From contig CAAEMX010000008.1 in the NCBI GenBank assembly GCA_900757185.1, forward strand, positions 5,553-69,552: a DNA stretch of 64,000 bases, written 5' to 3'. The notes beneath the pieces are model-generated. The model was not told the origin of the DNA. It saw only the letters and a list, made by a program, of their open reading frames with translations, and did no database searches. Every line of letters begins with the position of its first letter. The stretch's first letter is position 1. Both the position numbers and the translations under genes were made by a program. Below are positions 51,401-59,236 of this stretch, in pieces. This DNA is from an uncultured Collinsella sp. Lineage in GTDB: Bacteria; Actinomycetota; Coriobacteriia; Coriobacteriales; Coriobacteriaceae.

Positions 51401-51845
51401 CGGCAGCACTGACGATGCGGACGAGGTACTTAACGCCAAGATCGCTGCGGCCCACGATGCCGCCGAGCGTGCCGCGACCGCCAAGGCCGAACTCGATGAC
51501 GCCGTGGCTGCGACGGATGCCGTGGCGCCGGCATACTTGGAGGCGCTCGCCAACTACACCGCCGCCAAGGTCGAGCTCGACCAGGCTATTGCCGAGCTTA
51601 ACGCCGAGATCGCTCGCCAAGAGGCCGCCGACCGCGGAAACGGCGAGCAGACCCAGCCCGTCACGCAAGTGACGTACCAGGCCAAGCATGCGGAGGCAAA
51701 GACCGAGGCCACGACTTGGCAGACGGCGATGCCCGCCACGGGCGATGCGTCCGAGCTGCTGGGTGAGACCTTCGTGATCGGCGGCACGGTCCTGGTGGCC
51801 GCCGGCGTATTCCTGTCCGATAAGCGCCGCCAGCTGATCCGTTAG
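48495..51845 (+). CDS. Cell-wall-anchored coiled-coil protein with CAP domain
   Basis: A 1116-residue surface protein. Signal peptide at ~15-50 (ARAAGRVATVAAATIAMTGG ... TAAAQG). Two very Ala-rich coiled coils at ~65-440 and ~680-1060 (heptad-like KAELDDAVAA units) flank a CAP/SCP-like domain at ~448-645 with WLKACNEYRASVGLGEL, AHAQQFNVGENVAWNYGSNPF, GHYINVINPDYTVTGMGV. The C-terminus has a sorting signal MPATGD near 1078, a hydrophobic stretch and KRRQLIR, so sortase should link it to peptidoglycan. The coils may act as a stalk. No ribosome-binding site beyond GGAAGGAATC. Confidence 0.88.
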   Translation: MSKNMNKDMNGKALGKARAAGRVATVAAATIAMTGGSLLSPLTAAAQGADGIGAAGATAAVMSPLTSAAAAGTGAGAVSAAQKVADLQAAVDAARAKAAIAKADLEAAAAPYDAAAVNQQQARGAYDAARGASDSAASAASAELEKQLGAAQDKADQDVKAFEDAQAALDAAKKELADKDEALTAAQRASRDAQSALEAAQAAASDATPEAVAAAQAAAGQAASDLEQAKQQVVDAQAKLSDAQDAATAAAAKQQDAQGKLSAAQQAKAAADADVDAAQTSYDAAKADLDRAEQGAAGPEYEAAKAKVAAASEALTAAKAAQSKCESELAAAEQDVAAAEGEVQTAQQAVADQQQAAADAQSKLDAAAAAKTAADAALDQAKTDHASALTELADAQAKLSAAKDEKDAADKALDQAKAQKQQADQAVAQAQAKLDAAQATANASAENYRQGAIAFFKSVGADDAADIILNCKLAGYNKVGEEVDATSLTNMKQAVVWLKACNEYRASVGLGELKVTYAMMATAIADANFSDTKVAHAQQFNVGENVAWNYGSNPFKQWVDQEKAIFDAAAASLGASGLTGKAAYDFYTAHSSQIDNYAALHGGPNPSVGHYINVINPDYTVTGMGVCTRGTLYGSTQAQTFVYSGQWYKPYNLNPMTVAEYEAALNAWCDSLANPEQGVDAARKELAVAQGVADDAGSKVSAASQAVAAKQTQVERAAANVDVAATKASEAQAAVAQKQAAADAAARAVSDARADLSAANAAVAAAQDAVAAKSGELDIAKGKVAAAKRALDAARAGVGDKRDALAAAQDELAAYSADIAAAQRAFDAASSALESARANQREAEAELLATQGDADQAGIDAAATQVELDMAQRAASDADAVVATAQAKSDAAAARASQLKNAAAALAKATGDKATADAALDAAAMAVSDAEYDVVEADDAVVDATVARDASAAAVARLRRINIAEAIVNGSTDDADEVLNAKIAAAHDAAERAATAKAELDDAVAATDAVAPAYLEALANYTAAKVELDQAIAELNAEIARQEAADRGNGEQTQPVTQVTYQAKHAEAKTEATTWQTAMPATGDASELLGETFVIGGTVLVAAGVFLSDKRRQLIR

Positions 51846-51951
51846 GGACAGAAGGGACTGCGGGCCATTTTCGGCGCGTACCGTGGGGGGGTGATGAGGC
51901 TCCATGCGGCGCGCGCTGCCTTGTTCTTTAAGAGCGATTAAGGAGGGACAT

Positions 51952-52308
51952 ATGCAAATTAGGGGAGAGGCCGCGATCGTCTGTGGATTCATGGCGGGCC
52001 TGGCAACGGGGCTGCTGTTCGATGGATGTTTCGACAGCTATATCAATCGGTTCTGCGATTCTGGTTTTTCGAGAGGCAAGCCTTGGAAAACAGCGTCGGC
52101 TCATCGAGAAGCGACCGCGCCCATCGAGCCCCGCAGTGTGGATACCTCAAAAATCAAGGTAATCGTCACTAAGAACGGCAAGATTTATCACCGCTCTGCT
52201 GGATGCAAGAACCTTCCTCAAAACGCCATCAGAACAAGCGTGCCTTTGGCGACCGCGCTCAAGCGAGGAAAGATCCCCTGTTCAGCATGTTGCCCGTCGG
52301 CGGTTTAG
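51952..52308 (+). CDS. Small membrane-anchored protein with Ada-like Cys/His motif
   Basis: A 118-residue protein. Residues 6-22 form one hydrophobic segment (EAAIVCGFMAGLATGLLF); after a basic linker the C-terminal ~45 residues read KVIVTKNGKIYHRSAGCKNL ... ALKRGKIPCSACCP, a YH-x4-C ... PC-x2-C pattern like the small Ada-type zinc-binding modules found in secreted nucleases and cell-wall proteins. Function unknown. AAGGAGGG precedes the ATG. Confidence 0.75.
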   Translation: MQIRGEAAIVCGFMAGLATGLLFDGCFDSYINRFCDSGFSRGKPWKTASAHREATAPIEPRSVDTSKIKVIVTKNGKIYHRSAGCKNLPQNAIRTSVPLATALKRGKIPCSACCPSAV

Positions 52309-52346
52309 GAGATTCTTCAGGGCTGCTCTGCAAGGATATGGGTCCC

Positions 52347-52378
52347 TGCGGACGCGTGGGTTTAAAAACGTGTCCGCA
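52347..52378 (+). terminator. Hairpin after the Ada-like gene
   Basis: TGCGGACGCGT / ACGTGTCCGCA with one G-T pair and a 10-nt loop GGGTTTAAAA. There is no U-tract, so termination is uncertain. Confidence 0.45.
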
Positions 52379-52461
52379 CGACATGTGACGCTTAACCTGC
52401 CGTCATGCTCCGTCGCGGCGGCATGCATCTGAACAGCGACCCTCTAAGGAGTTCGATATCG

Positions 52462-52701
52462 ATGAGTGACAACACCAAACATCTCGCAAAGAAGTGCGTC
52501 AAGGACGCGGGGCCGTGTCTCGCGCTGTGCGCAGCCGGCGCAGCGATCGCGCTGCTGGCTGTTCTGGGGCCATTCGACGTGCTCCGAAGTGCCAGTTCCC
52601 TGCACGTCATCATCGCCCTTGCCGGTGCCATGATGACCGGCGGCGTGCTCGATCTGATCTTTTGGGTGTTTGACCCGTTTGGATGGAAGAACGAGGGGTA
52701 A
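52462..52701 (+). CDS. Small two-segment membrane protein, unknown
   Basis: A 79-residue protein with two membrane segments (LALCAAGAAIALLAVLGPF near 22-40, LHVIIALAGAMMTGGVLDLIFWVF near 48-70). No family recognised. TAAGGAG lies 10 bases before ATG 52462; ATG 52423 is an alternative start. It precedes the metallophosphoesterase operon by 85 bases. Confidence 0.65.
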   Translation: MSDNTKHLAKKCVKDAGPCLALCAAGAAIALLAVLGPFDVLRSASSLHVIIALAGAMMTGGVLDLIFWVFDPFGWKNEG

Positions 52702-52786
52702 GCCCTAAGGGATGCAGATGCCGGGGCAGACCCGCAATTTCTGCTATCGATTTGTCCAGAGTCGCACAGCGCGGAGGTGTTGTTTG

Positions 52787-53542
52787 ATGTCCATTTTCGT
52801 TACCGGAGACGTTCACGGTGTTGCCGAGTACGGGGCGAGCCGCTTCTCGTCGCGCGTTTGGCCATTGGGTCGTACGCTGACGCGCGATGACGTGGTGATC
52901 GTTGCCGGTGACTTTGGCTTTATATGGAGTGGCTCAAACACCGACAAATACTGGCTCGACTGGTTTGAGTCCAAGCCCTGGACCACGTGTTTTGTCGACG
53001 GTAATCACGAGAATCACCATTTGCTGGCGGGGCTGCCGATCCGAGAGTGGAACGGGGGCCTCGTTCACGAGGCTCGCCCACATGTGCTGCACCTGATGCG
53101 CGGCGAGGTGTTCGACATCGCGGGGAACACGGTGCTCGCCATGGGTGGAGCCGCGAGCCATGACAAACAGTGGCGCCGGGAGGGAAAGACGTGGTGGCCC
53201 GAGGAAATGCCGAGTGAGAGCGAGGTGGAATACTGTCGCGCCTCGCTCGATCGTGTGGGCTGGAAGGTCGACTATGTTGTGACTCACGAGGCGCCGGTCG
53301 ATTTGGCAGACGAGCTGTGCATGGAGTGCAATCGCGAGTTCTACGACGATTCGCTGCAGGCCTTTTTGGGCGAGCTCGATGGGCGACTCGACTACCGCAC
53401 CTGGTTCTTTGGCCATTACCATGACGATGAATGGCGCGATGAAAAGCATCGCCTTATCTACCAAGATATCGTGCGGATCGAAGCGCGATGTGCCGACGGA
53501 TTCGGCGAGACGACGAGCAACTATTCCGAGCAAGAGCGTTAG
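52787..53542 (+). CDS. Calcineurin-like metallophosphoesterase (1)
   Basis: A 251-residue phosphoesterase. Metal motifs: VTGDVHGV near residue 5, VAGDFGFIW near 38, VDGNHENH near 68, VTHEAPVD near 165, and FGHYHDDEW near 207. It is closely similar to the protein at 54187 (shared VTGDVHG, W...SKPWTTCFVDGNHE, MGGA..., WKVDYVVTHE). GCGGAGGTG precedes ATG 52787. It is first of three tandem phosphoesterase genes on one transcript; substrates are unknown. Confidence 0.85.
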   Translation: MSIFVTGDVHGVAEYGASRFSSRVWPLGRTLTRDDVVIVAGDFGFIWSGSNTDKYWLDWFESKPWTTCFVDGNHENHHLLAGLPIREWNGGLVHEARPHVLHLMRGEVFDIAGNTVLAMGGAASHDKQWRREGKTWWPEEMPSESEVEYCRASLDRVGWKVDYVVTHEAPVDLADELCMECNREFYDDSLQAFLGELDGRLDYRTWFFGHYHDDEWRDEKHRLIYQDIVRIEARCADGFGETTSNYSEQER

Positions 53543-53551
53543 GAGGTCCCC

Positions 53552-54190
53552 GTGATCTGGTTTACCAGCGATACTCACTTTGGACACGAGAACATGCTAC
53601 GGCTTAGCGATAGGCCTTGGTCGACTGTTGCGCAGATGAACGACGCCATGGTCGCCAACATTAACAGCAAGGTTGCTGTGGACGACGAGCTCTACATTTT
53701 GGGTGACTTTAGCTTTAAGATGACGGTCAAAGAGGCCTACGAACTGCGCAAAAGCATCGTATGCAAGCGCGTCCACCTGCTGCCCGGCAACCACGACAAA
53801 GACTGGACGCAGCCTGCGGTGGCGGATGCCTTTATCGTCGAGCCGTCCATTTGCGTGCTCAAGATCGACCGCCAAAAAATCGTGCTGAGCCACTATCCCA
53901 TGGCTGACTGGCAGGGCATGTCGCACGGCAGCTGGCATTTGCACGGGCATATCCACAGTTGCGGCGGCGCGTACAACAATTTCAACTGCAGGCAGGGACT
54001 GCTGCGCTATGACGTGGGTGTCGACGCCAACGGCTACGCCCCGGTGAGCCTGGGGGAGCTCAAGACGTGGTTTGCGCAGGTCGACGAGCCGACGTGTTGC
54101 GTTAAATGGCCGTGGTGGGTCAACGCCACGGGCGACGAGCAGGTCGAGCGCGATCTCGAAGCCTATAAGAGGGAAGTGATGATCCGATGA
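53552..54190 (+). CDS. Calcineurin-like metallophosphoesterase (2)
   Basis: A 212-residue phosphoesterase of a different subgroup: IWFTSDTHFGHENM at the N-terminus, YILGDFSFKM near 49, LLPGNHDKDW near 75, VLSHYPMADW near 110, HLHGHIHSCGG near 128. It resembles small phage- and plasmid-borne phosphoesterases. It starts with GTG preceded by TAGGAGG, 9 bases after gene 1, and ends with a 4-base overlap (ATGA) with gene 3. Confidence 0.85.
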   Translation: MIWFTSDTHFGHENMLRLSDRPWSTVAQMNDAMVANINSKVAVDDELYILGDFSFKMTVKEAYELRKSIVCKRVHLLPGNHDKDWTQPAVADAFIVEPSICVLKIDRQKIVLSHYPMADWQGMSHGSWHLHGHIHSCGGAYNNFNCRQGLLRYDVGVDANGYAPVSLGELKTWFAQVDEPTCCVKWPWWVNATGDEQVERDLEAYKREVMIR

Positions 54191-54912
54191 CGGTCTATGT
54201 GACGGGTGATGTCCACGGTGGTCTCGACATGCAAAAGCTGCGCGACTGGGATCTTGGGGATAGCCTGACGAGCGACGACTATCTGATTGTCGCGGGCGAC
54301 TTTGGCTTTCCGTGGGATTTCTCTGCCGAGGAATGCGCCGACATCGCCTGGCTGGAATCGCGTCCCTATACCGTGCTGTTCGTCGACGGCAATCACGAGC
54401 GTTTCGATTACTGGGCGGAGCGCCCCCTGGAGTTGTGGCACGGTGGACTGACGCAACGCCTGTCGGACACCTCGCCTATACGGCGCCTGACGCGCGGCGA
54501 GGTTTTTGAGCTCGGTGGGTCAACGATCTTTACCATGGGCGGCGCCACGAGTGTGGACAAGGAATACCGCATCCCGTATTCCAGCTGGTGGCCGCAGGAG
54601 CTGCCGGGCGAGCGCAACTTTGAGGAGGCGCGGGCAAAGCTCGATAGCGTGGGCTGGAAGGTCGACTACGTGATCACCCATACCTGCTCCACGCGCATGC
54701 TCTCGCCCACGCTCTATCCGGCACCTGGCTGGAATTATCCAGCTGTCGATCGGCTTACGGCATTTTTCGACGAGCTGGAAGATCGCTTGGACTACAAGCG
54801 CTGGTACTACGGGCATTTTCATCGGGATGCCAACCCGGCCGAGCGCCACGCCGTGCTCTACGACTGCATCGTTCGCTTGGGCGACGAACTCCAGTCCTGG
54901 GATGTTGCGTAG
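54187..54912 (+). CDS. Calcineurin-like metallophosphoesterase (3)
   Basis: A 241-residue paralogue of the 52787 protein: VTGDVHGGLD near residue 5, VAGDFGFPW near 36, VDGNHERFDYW near 66, FTMGGATSVDKEYRIPYSSWWPQE, VDYVITHTCST near 160 and YGHFHRDANP near 205. It overlaps gene 2 by 4 bases. The duplicated pair with a third type between them suggests a dedicated nucleotide or phosphodiester task, but nothing else in the context defines it. Confidence 0.85.
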   Translation: MTVYVTGDVHGGLDMQKLRDWDLGDSLTSDDYLIVAGDFGFPWDFSAEECADIAWLESRPYTVLFVDGNHERFDYWAERPLELWHGGLTQRLSDTSPIRRLTRGEVFELGGSTIFTMGGATSVDKEYRIPYSSWWPQELPGERNFEEARAKLDSVGWKVDYVITHTCSTRMLSPTLYPAPGWNYPAVDRLTAFFDELEDRLDYKRWYYGHFHRDANPAERHAVLYDCIVRLGDELQSWDVA

Positions 54913-54927
54913 AGGCGGGGTGGCTGG

Positions 54928-55947
54928 CTACTCGACCGTTACAGTGATGTTCTCCCGATGCGCGCGGATGACGTCCCAGCTAAAGTGCTCGACCAGCTGC
55001 TCGGCGGTACGCGGCGTGGTGTCCGGCGCGATGCCTGTTTGCCCGGCGAGCCATCCCAACAGTGCCTCGGGTGTGCCAAAGCGGGTGCGGAGCTCGCCCA
55101 GGTCCAGATCGCAATCGCGCTTGGAAAGGCGGCGGCCGTCCGGCGACATGAGCAGCGGAATGTGCGCGTAGCGCGGTGTGGGCAGTCCCAGCAGATGTTG
55201 CAGATAGATCTGGCGCGTCGTGGAACCAAGCAGGTCGCATCCGCGTACGATCTCGGTGACGCCCATGGCAGCGTCGTCGACCACCACGGCCAGCTGATAG
55301 GCAAACACGCCGTCGCTGCGGCGCACCAAAAAGTCGCCGCACTCGGTGGCGAGTGCCTCGCATTGGGCGCCGTACGTGCGGTCCACGAATTCGATCACGT
55401 CGCCGGCGAGGTCGTCGACGTCGGGCACACGCAGACGCGTGGCCGGAGCGCGCAGGATGCTGCGGCGGGCAACCTCCTCGGCAGAAAGGCCTCGGCAGGC
55501 GCCGCGGTAGATGGGCGTGCCGTCGCTCGCGTGCGGCGCGCTTGCGGTGTGGAGCTCGGCGCGCGTGCAAAAGCAGGGATAGGTGAGGCCGGCGTCTTGC
55601 AGCTGGTGCAGGGCGTCCTCGTACAAGTCCAGGCGATCGTGCTGGTAGTAGGGGCCTTCGTCCCACTCAAGCCCCAGCCAGGCTAGGTCGTCAATCAATT
55701 GGGCGGCAAGTTCCGGGCGCTTGCAGCGATCGTCCAGGTCCTCGATGCGCAACACGATGCTGCCGCCCTGGCTGCGGGCCGAAAGCCACGCGCACAGGCA
55801 GCTGAACACGTTGCCCAGGTGCATGCGGCCCGAGGGCGACGGGGCAAAGCGGCCCACGACCGGCGCGAGGGCGGGGGCGAGCTTGCTGTTGGGCGCCGTC
55901 GACATGGCCACGGCGGGTGTTGCTATGTTGCATGCGTTGATATCCAT
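54928..55947 (-). CDS. gluQRS: Glutamyl-Q tRNA(Asp) synthetase
   Basis: A 339-residue protein like the catalytic half of glutamyl-tRNA synthetase, without an anticodon-binding domain. HIGH-type motif FAPSPSGRMHLGN near residue 34, LRIEDLDDRCKRPE, a Cys cluster CFCTRAEL ... YRGACRG for zinc near 125-150, and the KMSKS-like RRLSKRDCD near 270. The enzyme glutamylates queuosine in tRNA-Asp. On the minus strand TATACT ends 7 bases before ATG 55947, so the mRNA may be leaderless; ATG 55905 is an alternative start. Confidence 0.88.
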   Translation of the reverse strand: MDINACNIATPAVAMSTAPNSKLAPALAPVVGRFAPSPSGRMHLGNVFSCLCAWLSARSQGGSIVLRIEDLDDRCKRPELAAQLIDDLAWLGLEWDEGPYYQHDRLDLYEDALHQLQDAGLTYPCFCTRAELHTASAPHASDGTPIYRGACRGLSAEEVARRSILRAPATRLRVPDVDDLAGDVIEFVDRTYGAQCEALATECGDFLVRRSDGVFAYQLAVVVDDAAMGVTEIVRGCDLLGSTTRQIYLQHLLGLPTPRYAHIPLLMSPDGRRLSKRDCDLDLGELRTRFGTPEALLGWLAGQTGIAPDTTPRTAEQLVEHFSWDVIRAHRENITVTVE

Positions 55948-56090
55948 GCGGACGAGTATAGCGCGGGGTGAGGTGAGGGGGCGTCGTCGATGCTCGCGAG
56001 TTGCCGAGGCTGCGTGTTGTGCGCGGCGGGCACCGACTGAACACCTCGATTACCGCCCCAAGCTCAGCCCCTTCAACCCCTCAAACGACA

Positions 56091-56126
56091 GAAACCCCGG
56101 CAGCTCTTCGCAACTGCCGGGGTTTC
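56091..56126. terminator. Perfect 13-bp hairpin
   Basis: GAAACCCCGGCAG / CTGCCGGGGTTTC with a 10-nt loop. Strong enough to terminate transcription, but neither flanking gene ends here and no U-tract follows, so it may be a repeat element or the remnant terminator of a lost gene. Confidence 0.55.
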
Positions 56127-56295
56127 CGCGGAAAAGGGGGACATGATCCTCAAGCGAACGGCAAAGGGGCAAACCGTTTTCGCTCAACTGCTTTATGCCC
56201 CTCGCTCGCCGGCTTAATCGGCTCACGCCGCGCCCACACAAAGCCGCTACACCTGTGACGGAGCTATGAAGTGGTATCTATGCCGGAGCGGGCTA

Positions 56296-56346
56296 TGCCA
56301 AGGAGTGTCCCAGATTGCCGGCAGATAAGGAACGTCCCCAGGTGCC
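56296..56346. repeat. 51-bp double-core repeat, copy 1
   Basis: By eye 44 of 51 bases match 58543-58593. Each copy contains two related cores, AAGGAGTGTCCC and AAGGAACGTCCC, separated by the palindrome TGCCGGCA. Read on the minus strand the cores contain GGGAC, linking it to the hairpin repeats at 3477, 6808 and 58501. Confidence 0.75.
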
Positions 56347-56461
56347 GGTCGCGGGCGTGACTTTCGTCCCGTTTAATACTCCGCTGACCTAGATGTTCGT
56401 CACATGAACCCGCAAACGTGGGACAATGACGCTACTGGTATCACAGACAAAGGATGTGCCT

Positions 56462-58408
56462 ATGAACGCCCCCGTTGCCAAGACCTGTCGGCAGCGCTGC
56501 CCGTTTGCGCGATTTGCTTACATTTGCGCGCTCGTCGCGTGCGCGCTGCTGCTGCTACCCGCCGTTGCACGTGCCGACGGGTATTCCATGACCCAAACCT
56601 ACATCAGTGCCACGGTCGAGGCCGATGGATCGCTGACCGTTGTCGAGGGACGCCAGTTTGATTTCGACGACGACATCAACGGCGTGTTTTGGGAGATCAA
56701 TACGGGCACCAACCAGCAGGGCGGCACGGCGGGCGTTGACGTGCTGAGTGTCGAGGAAGAGGACACCGCGTTTAACAAAGTCGATAGCGCGAACAAGGGC
56801 GACTCTGGCGTCTACACGGTTGAGCAGACCGGTGACGGCGTAAGGATTAAGGTGTTCAGCCCCCACGAGAGCGGCGACAGCGCGATCTATTACGTGAGCT
56901 ACACCATGACCGGTGCGGTTATGAACTGGGCCGATACCGCCGAGCTCTACTGGAAGTTCGTGGGCGACGGCTGGTCTGCGGATTCCGATGACGTCGAGAT
57001 GGAAGTGTGCTTCGCAAATGCCGCTGCCGGGACGGCGGCCGTCAAGGGCGATAACTTCCGCGCATGGGGCCATGGTCCGCTGACGGGCGACGTGTCGCTC
57101 GATGAGGACGAGCCCATGGTCACCTATACCATTCCCTGCGTGCACCAGGGCGAATTCGCCGAGGCACGCATCGCCTTCCCCAGCGACTGGGTGCCGCAGC
57201 TTGCCGCCTCGGGCGAAGAGCGCATGTCAACGATCCTGAGCGAAGAGAAGGAATGGGCCGACGAAGCTAACGCCCGCCGTGAGCACGCGCGTGCGGTTGC
57301 CAGCGCGATTGCCGTGGTGTGTGTTGTTGTGGCGGTTGCCTATACCGGTGTGATCGTGATGCTCAAGCTACGCAGGCCCAAGCCCAAGCCGCTCTTCCAA
57401 GACGAGTACTTCCGCGATGTGCCCTCCGCCGACCATCCCGCGGTGCTTGCAGCTCTTATGAGCTGGAATAACGTGCCCGATCAGGCATATATCGCCACTC
57501 TGATGAAGCTGACCGACGACCGCGTGATCAAGCTGGAAGAAGCGACCGAGGCCAAGAAGAAGGGTCTGCTCCGTCGCGAAAAAGAGGAGCAGACGTATCG
57601 CATCACGGTGACCGACGAGGCCTGGAAGGCTGCCAAGAAGGATGGCATCGATCGCGATGTGCTCAAGGTCTTCTTCGCCGGCGTTAAGCCCGATAAGGAC
57701 GGAGTCCGTTCGCGCACGTTTAGCGAGCTGGAGGAGTACGCTAGCGAGCGCACCACATCTGTTGGCGACAAGCTCGAGGACTATCAGAGCACGGTTAAGG
57801 GCAAGCTGGAGGCGCGCGAGCTTATCGCATCGGATGGCACCATCGCGATGGTGGCCGGCCTGGTTCTCGGTATCATCATCGTCTTTGGCATTCTGGGCTC
57901 TCTGATCTATACCGACTTTGCGGATGCCAATGTCGGTGCCGCTATGATCTCGATCCCCGTCACGATCGTGGGCTTTGCCCTGAGCTGCACTTTCCGCCGT
58001 TACACGCCGGAGGGCGCCGAGGTGGCGGCTCGCTGCAAGGCGCTCAAGCATTGGCTCGAGGACTTTACGCGTCTGAAGGAGGCCGTCCCCAGCGACCTGA
58101 TCTTGTGGAACAAGCTGCTGGTGATGGGCGTCGCCCTGGGCGTTTCGAAAGAAGTGCTGCGACAGCTGGCCGAGGCCGTGCCTGCGGACCTGCGCAACAG
58201 TGACGATTTCTACGACAACTACCCCTGCTACTGGTGGTATTACCATCACTACGGCAACGAGTCCCCGCTCGATTCGTTCAACGATGTGTACCACGAGACC
58301 ATCCGCGAGCTGGCTTCGAGTTCCGATAGCTCGAGCGGCGGCAGCGGTGGCGGCTTTTCCGGTGGCGGCGGTGGCGGCGTCGGCGGAGGCGGCGGCGGAA
58401 CGTTCTAA
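56462..58408 (+). CDS. DUF2207-type membrane protein
   Basis: A 648-residue protein. Signal peptide/first membrane segment FAYICALVACALLLLPAVARA (~17-37); extracytoplasmic beta-rich DUF2207 domain ~38-270 (YISATVEADGSLTVVEGRQFDFDDDINGVFWEI in parts); membrane segment near 285; cytoplasmic region with LMSWNNVPDQAYIATLMKLTDDRVIKLEEA; two membrane segments near 465 and 495; and a very Gly-rich tail ending GGGGGGTF. This matches DUF2207 proteins, whose function is unknown. ATG 56462 follows AAAGGATG. A strong terminator follows. Confidence 0.88.
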   Translation: MNAPVAKTCRQRCPFARFAYICALVACALLLLPAVARADGYSMTQTYISATVEADGSLTVVEGRQFDFDDDINGVFWEINTGTNQQGGTAGVDVLSVEEEDTAFNKVDSANKGDSGVYTVEQTGDGVRIKVFSPHESGDSAIYYVSYTMTGAVMNWADTAELYWKFVGDGWSADSDDVEMEVCFANAAAGTAAVKGDNFRAWGHGPLTGDVSLDEDEPMVTYTIPCVHQGEFAEARIAFPSDWVPQLAASGEERMSTILSEEKEWADEANARREHARAVASAIAVVCVVVAVAYTGVIVMLKLRRPKPKPLFQDEYFRDVPSADHPAVLAALMSWNNVPDQAYIATLMKLTDDRVIKLEEATEAKKKGLLRREKEEQTYRITVTDEAWKAAKKDGIDRDVLKVFFAGVKPDKDGVRSRTFSELEEYASERTTSVGDKLEDYQSTVKGKLEARELIASDGTIAMVAGLVLGIIIVFGILGSLIYTDFADANVGAAMISIPVTIVGFALSCTFRRYTPEGAEVAARCKALKHWLEDFTRLKEAVPSDLILWNKLLVMGVALGVSKEVLRQLAEAVPADLRNSDDFYDNYPCYWWYYHHYGNESPLDSFNDVYHETIRELASSSDSSSGGSGGGFSGGGGGGVGGGGGGTF

Positions 58409-58422
58409 CGGTCGTAAATTAT

Positions 58423-58470
58423 GGGATGGGCTTTTCTCGACAGCCGTCGGGGAAAGCCCATCCCCTTTTT
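58423..58470 (+). terminator. Terminator of the DUF2207 gene
   Basis: 12-bp perfect stem GGGATGGGCTTT / AAAGCCCATCCC (58423-58434, 58453-58464) followed by CTTTTT. Confidence 0.9.
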
Positions 58471-58500
58471 ACGCGCTACCTACGAAGACTGTCCCCAGCA

Positions 58501-58533
58501 ACTAGTCATTTAAGAACGTTCCCAACGACTAGG
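58501..58533. repeat. GGGAC-loop hairpin repeat, copy E
   Basis: ACTAGTCATT, loop TAAGAACGTTCCC, AACGACTAGG. This is the inverted form of copy B at 6808-6840: the 13-nt loop is its near reverse complement and the arms are nearly the same. It lies 10 bases before the 51-bp repeat copy at 58543. Confidence 0.75.
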
Positions 58534-58542
58534 TGCGGTTGC

Positions 58543-58593
58543 TGCCAAGGAGTGTCCCGGGGTGCCGGCACAAAAGGAACGTCCCTAGCTGCC
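58543..58593. repeat. 51-bp double-core repeat, copy 2
   Basis: Second copy of the element at 56296-56346, same orientation and length, 2247 bases away on the other side of the DUF2207 gene. It ends 5 bases before the stop codon of the minus-strand GNAT gene. Confidence 0.75.
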
Positions 58594-58597
58594 AGGT

Positions 58598-59236
58598 TTA
58601 GGCTGTTAGATCGAGTTCGTAGAGGAAGCTTTCGCGCGGCATGGCGTGGCGGCGCTCTTCGCGGTTGGCGCGGTGCGTGGCCGTGCGCTTAAAGCCGTGC
58701 AGCTCGTAGAACTTCCACGAGCAGTTGGAGTCGGTGTACAGGTGCGCCCTCGTCGCTCCAAGCGAGGACAGGTGCGAGACTGCGGCATCGAGCAGAACCG
58801 TGCCAACGCCCAGGCCATGGACATCGCGATCCACGGCAAGCAGCGTGACCTCGTTGTCGTGCGGCAACGGGCTGCTCTCGAGCAGACGGTTGTTGGTTCG
58901 GATGGTTGCGCGTACAAACGAGAGATACTCGGCGCAGGCATCGGGCTCCAGCTCACGCATCTGCGATAGCAGCGCGCGTTCGGTATCCATCCAGTGTTCC
59001 TTAACGGCGCCGGAGCTCTGTCCCGCACGCGCGAGCGAAATGCCACGCGCCTGACCGTCAATCACCGCAACCTGCGAAAACGTCGACGACGAAAGGCAGT
59101 AGGCAAGGTCGCACGCGGCCTCAAGGCGGTTGTACTCATCGTTATCCGAATTGTTATGCCAAAGCTGCTGCAGAATCAGCGCGATGGTGTCGAAGTCTTC
59201 GGTATCAAACGGTCGGTAGAGAATCCGCGAGACCAT
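58598..59236 (-). CDS. GNAT-family N-acetyltransferase
   Basis: A 212-residue acetyltransferase. The acetyl-CoA-binding region VTLLAVDRDVHGLGVGTVLLDAAVSHL is near 128-155 (the loop R-D-V-H-G-L-G-V-G replaces the usual Q/RxxGxG/A), followed by ATRAHLYTDSNCSWKFYELHGFKRT. An N-terminal YRPFDTEDFDTIALILQQLWHN is typical of the fold. The substrate is unknown. AAAGAGGCACC precedes ATG 59236. Confidence 0.88.
   Translation of the reverse strand: MVSRILYRPFDTEDFDTIALILQQLWHNNSDNDEYNRLEAACDLAYCLSSSTFSQVAVIDGQARGISLARAGQSSGAVKEHWMDTERALLSQMRELEPDACAEYLSFVRATIRTNNRLLESSPLPHDNEVTLLAVDRDVHGLGVGTVLLDAAVSHLSSLGATRAHLYTDSNCSWKFYELHGFKRTATHRANREERRHAMPRESFLYELDLTA

Larger units (their letters stand above)
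55948..56461. other. 514-base intergenic region with several palindromes
   Basis: Between the divergent gluQRS and DUF2207 genes. It contains the hairpin at 56091-56126 and the repeat at 56296-56346. Short ORFs here look non-coding. AAAGGATG at about 56450 is the DUF2207 ribosome-binding site. Confidence 0.5.
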
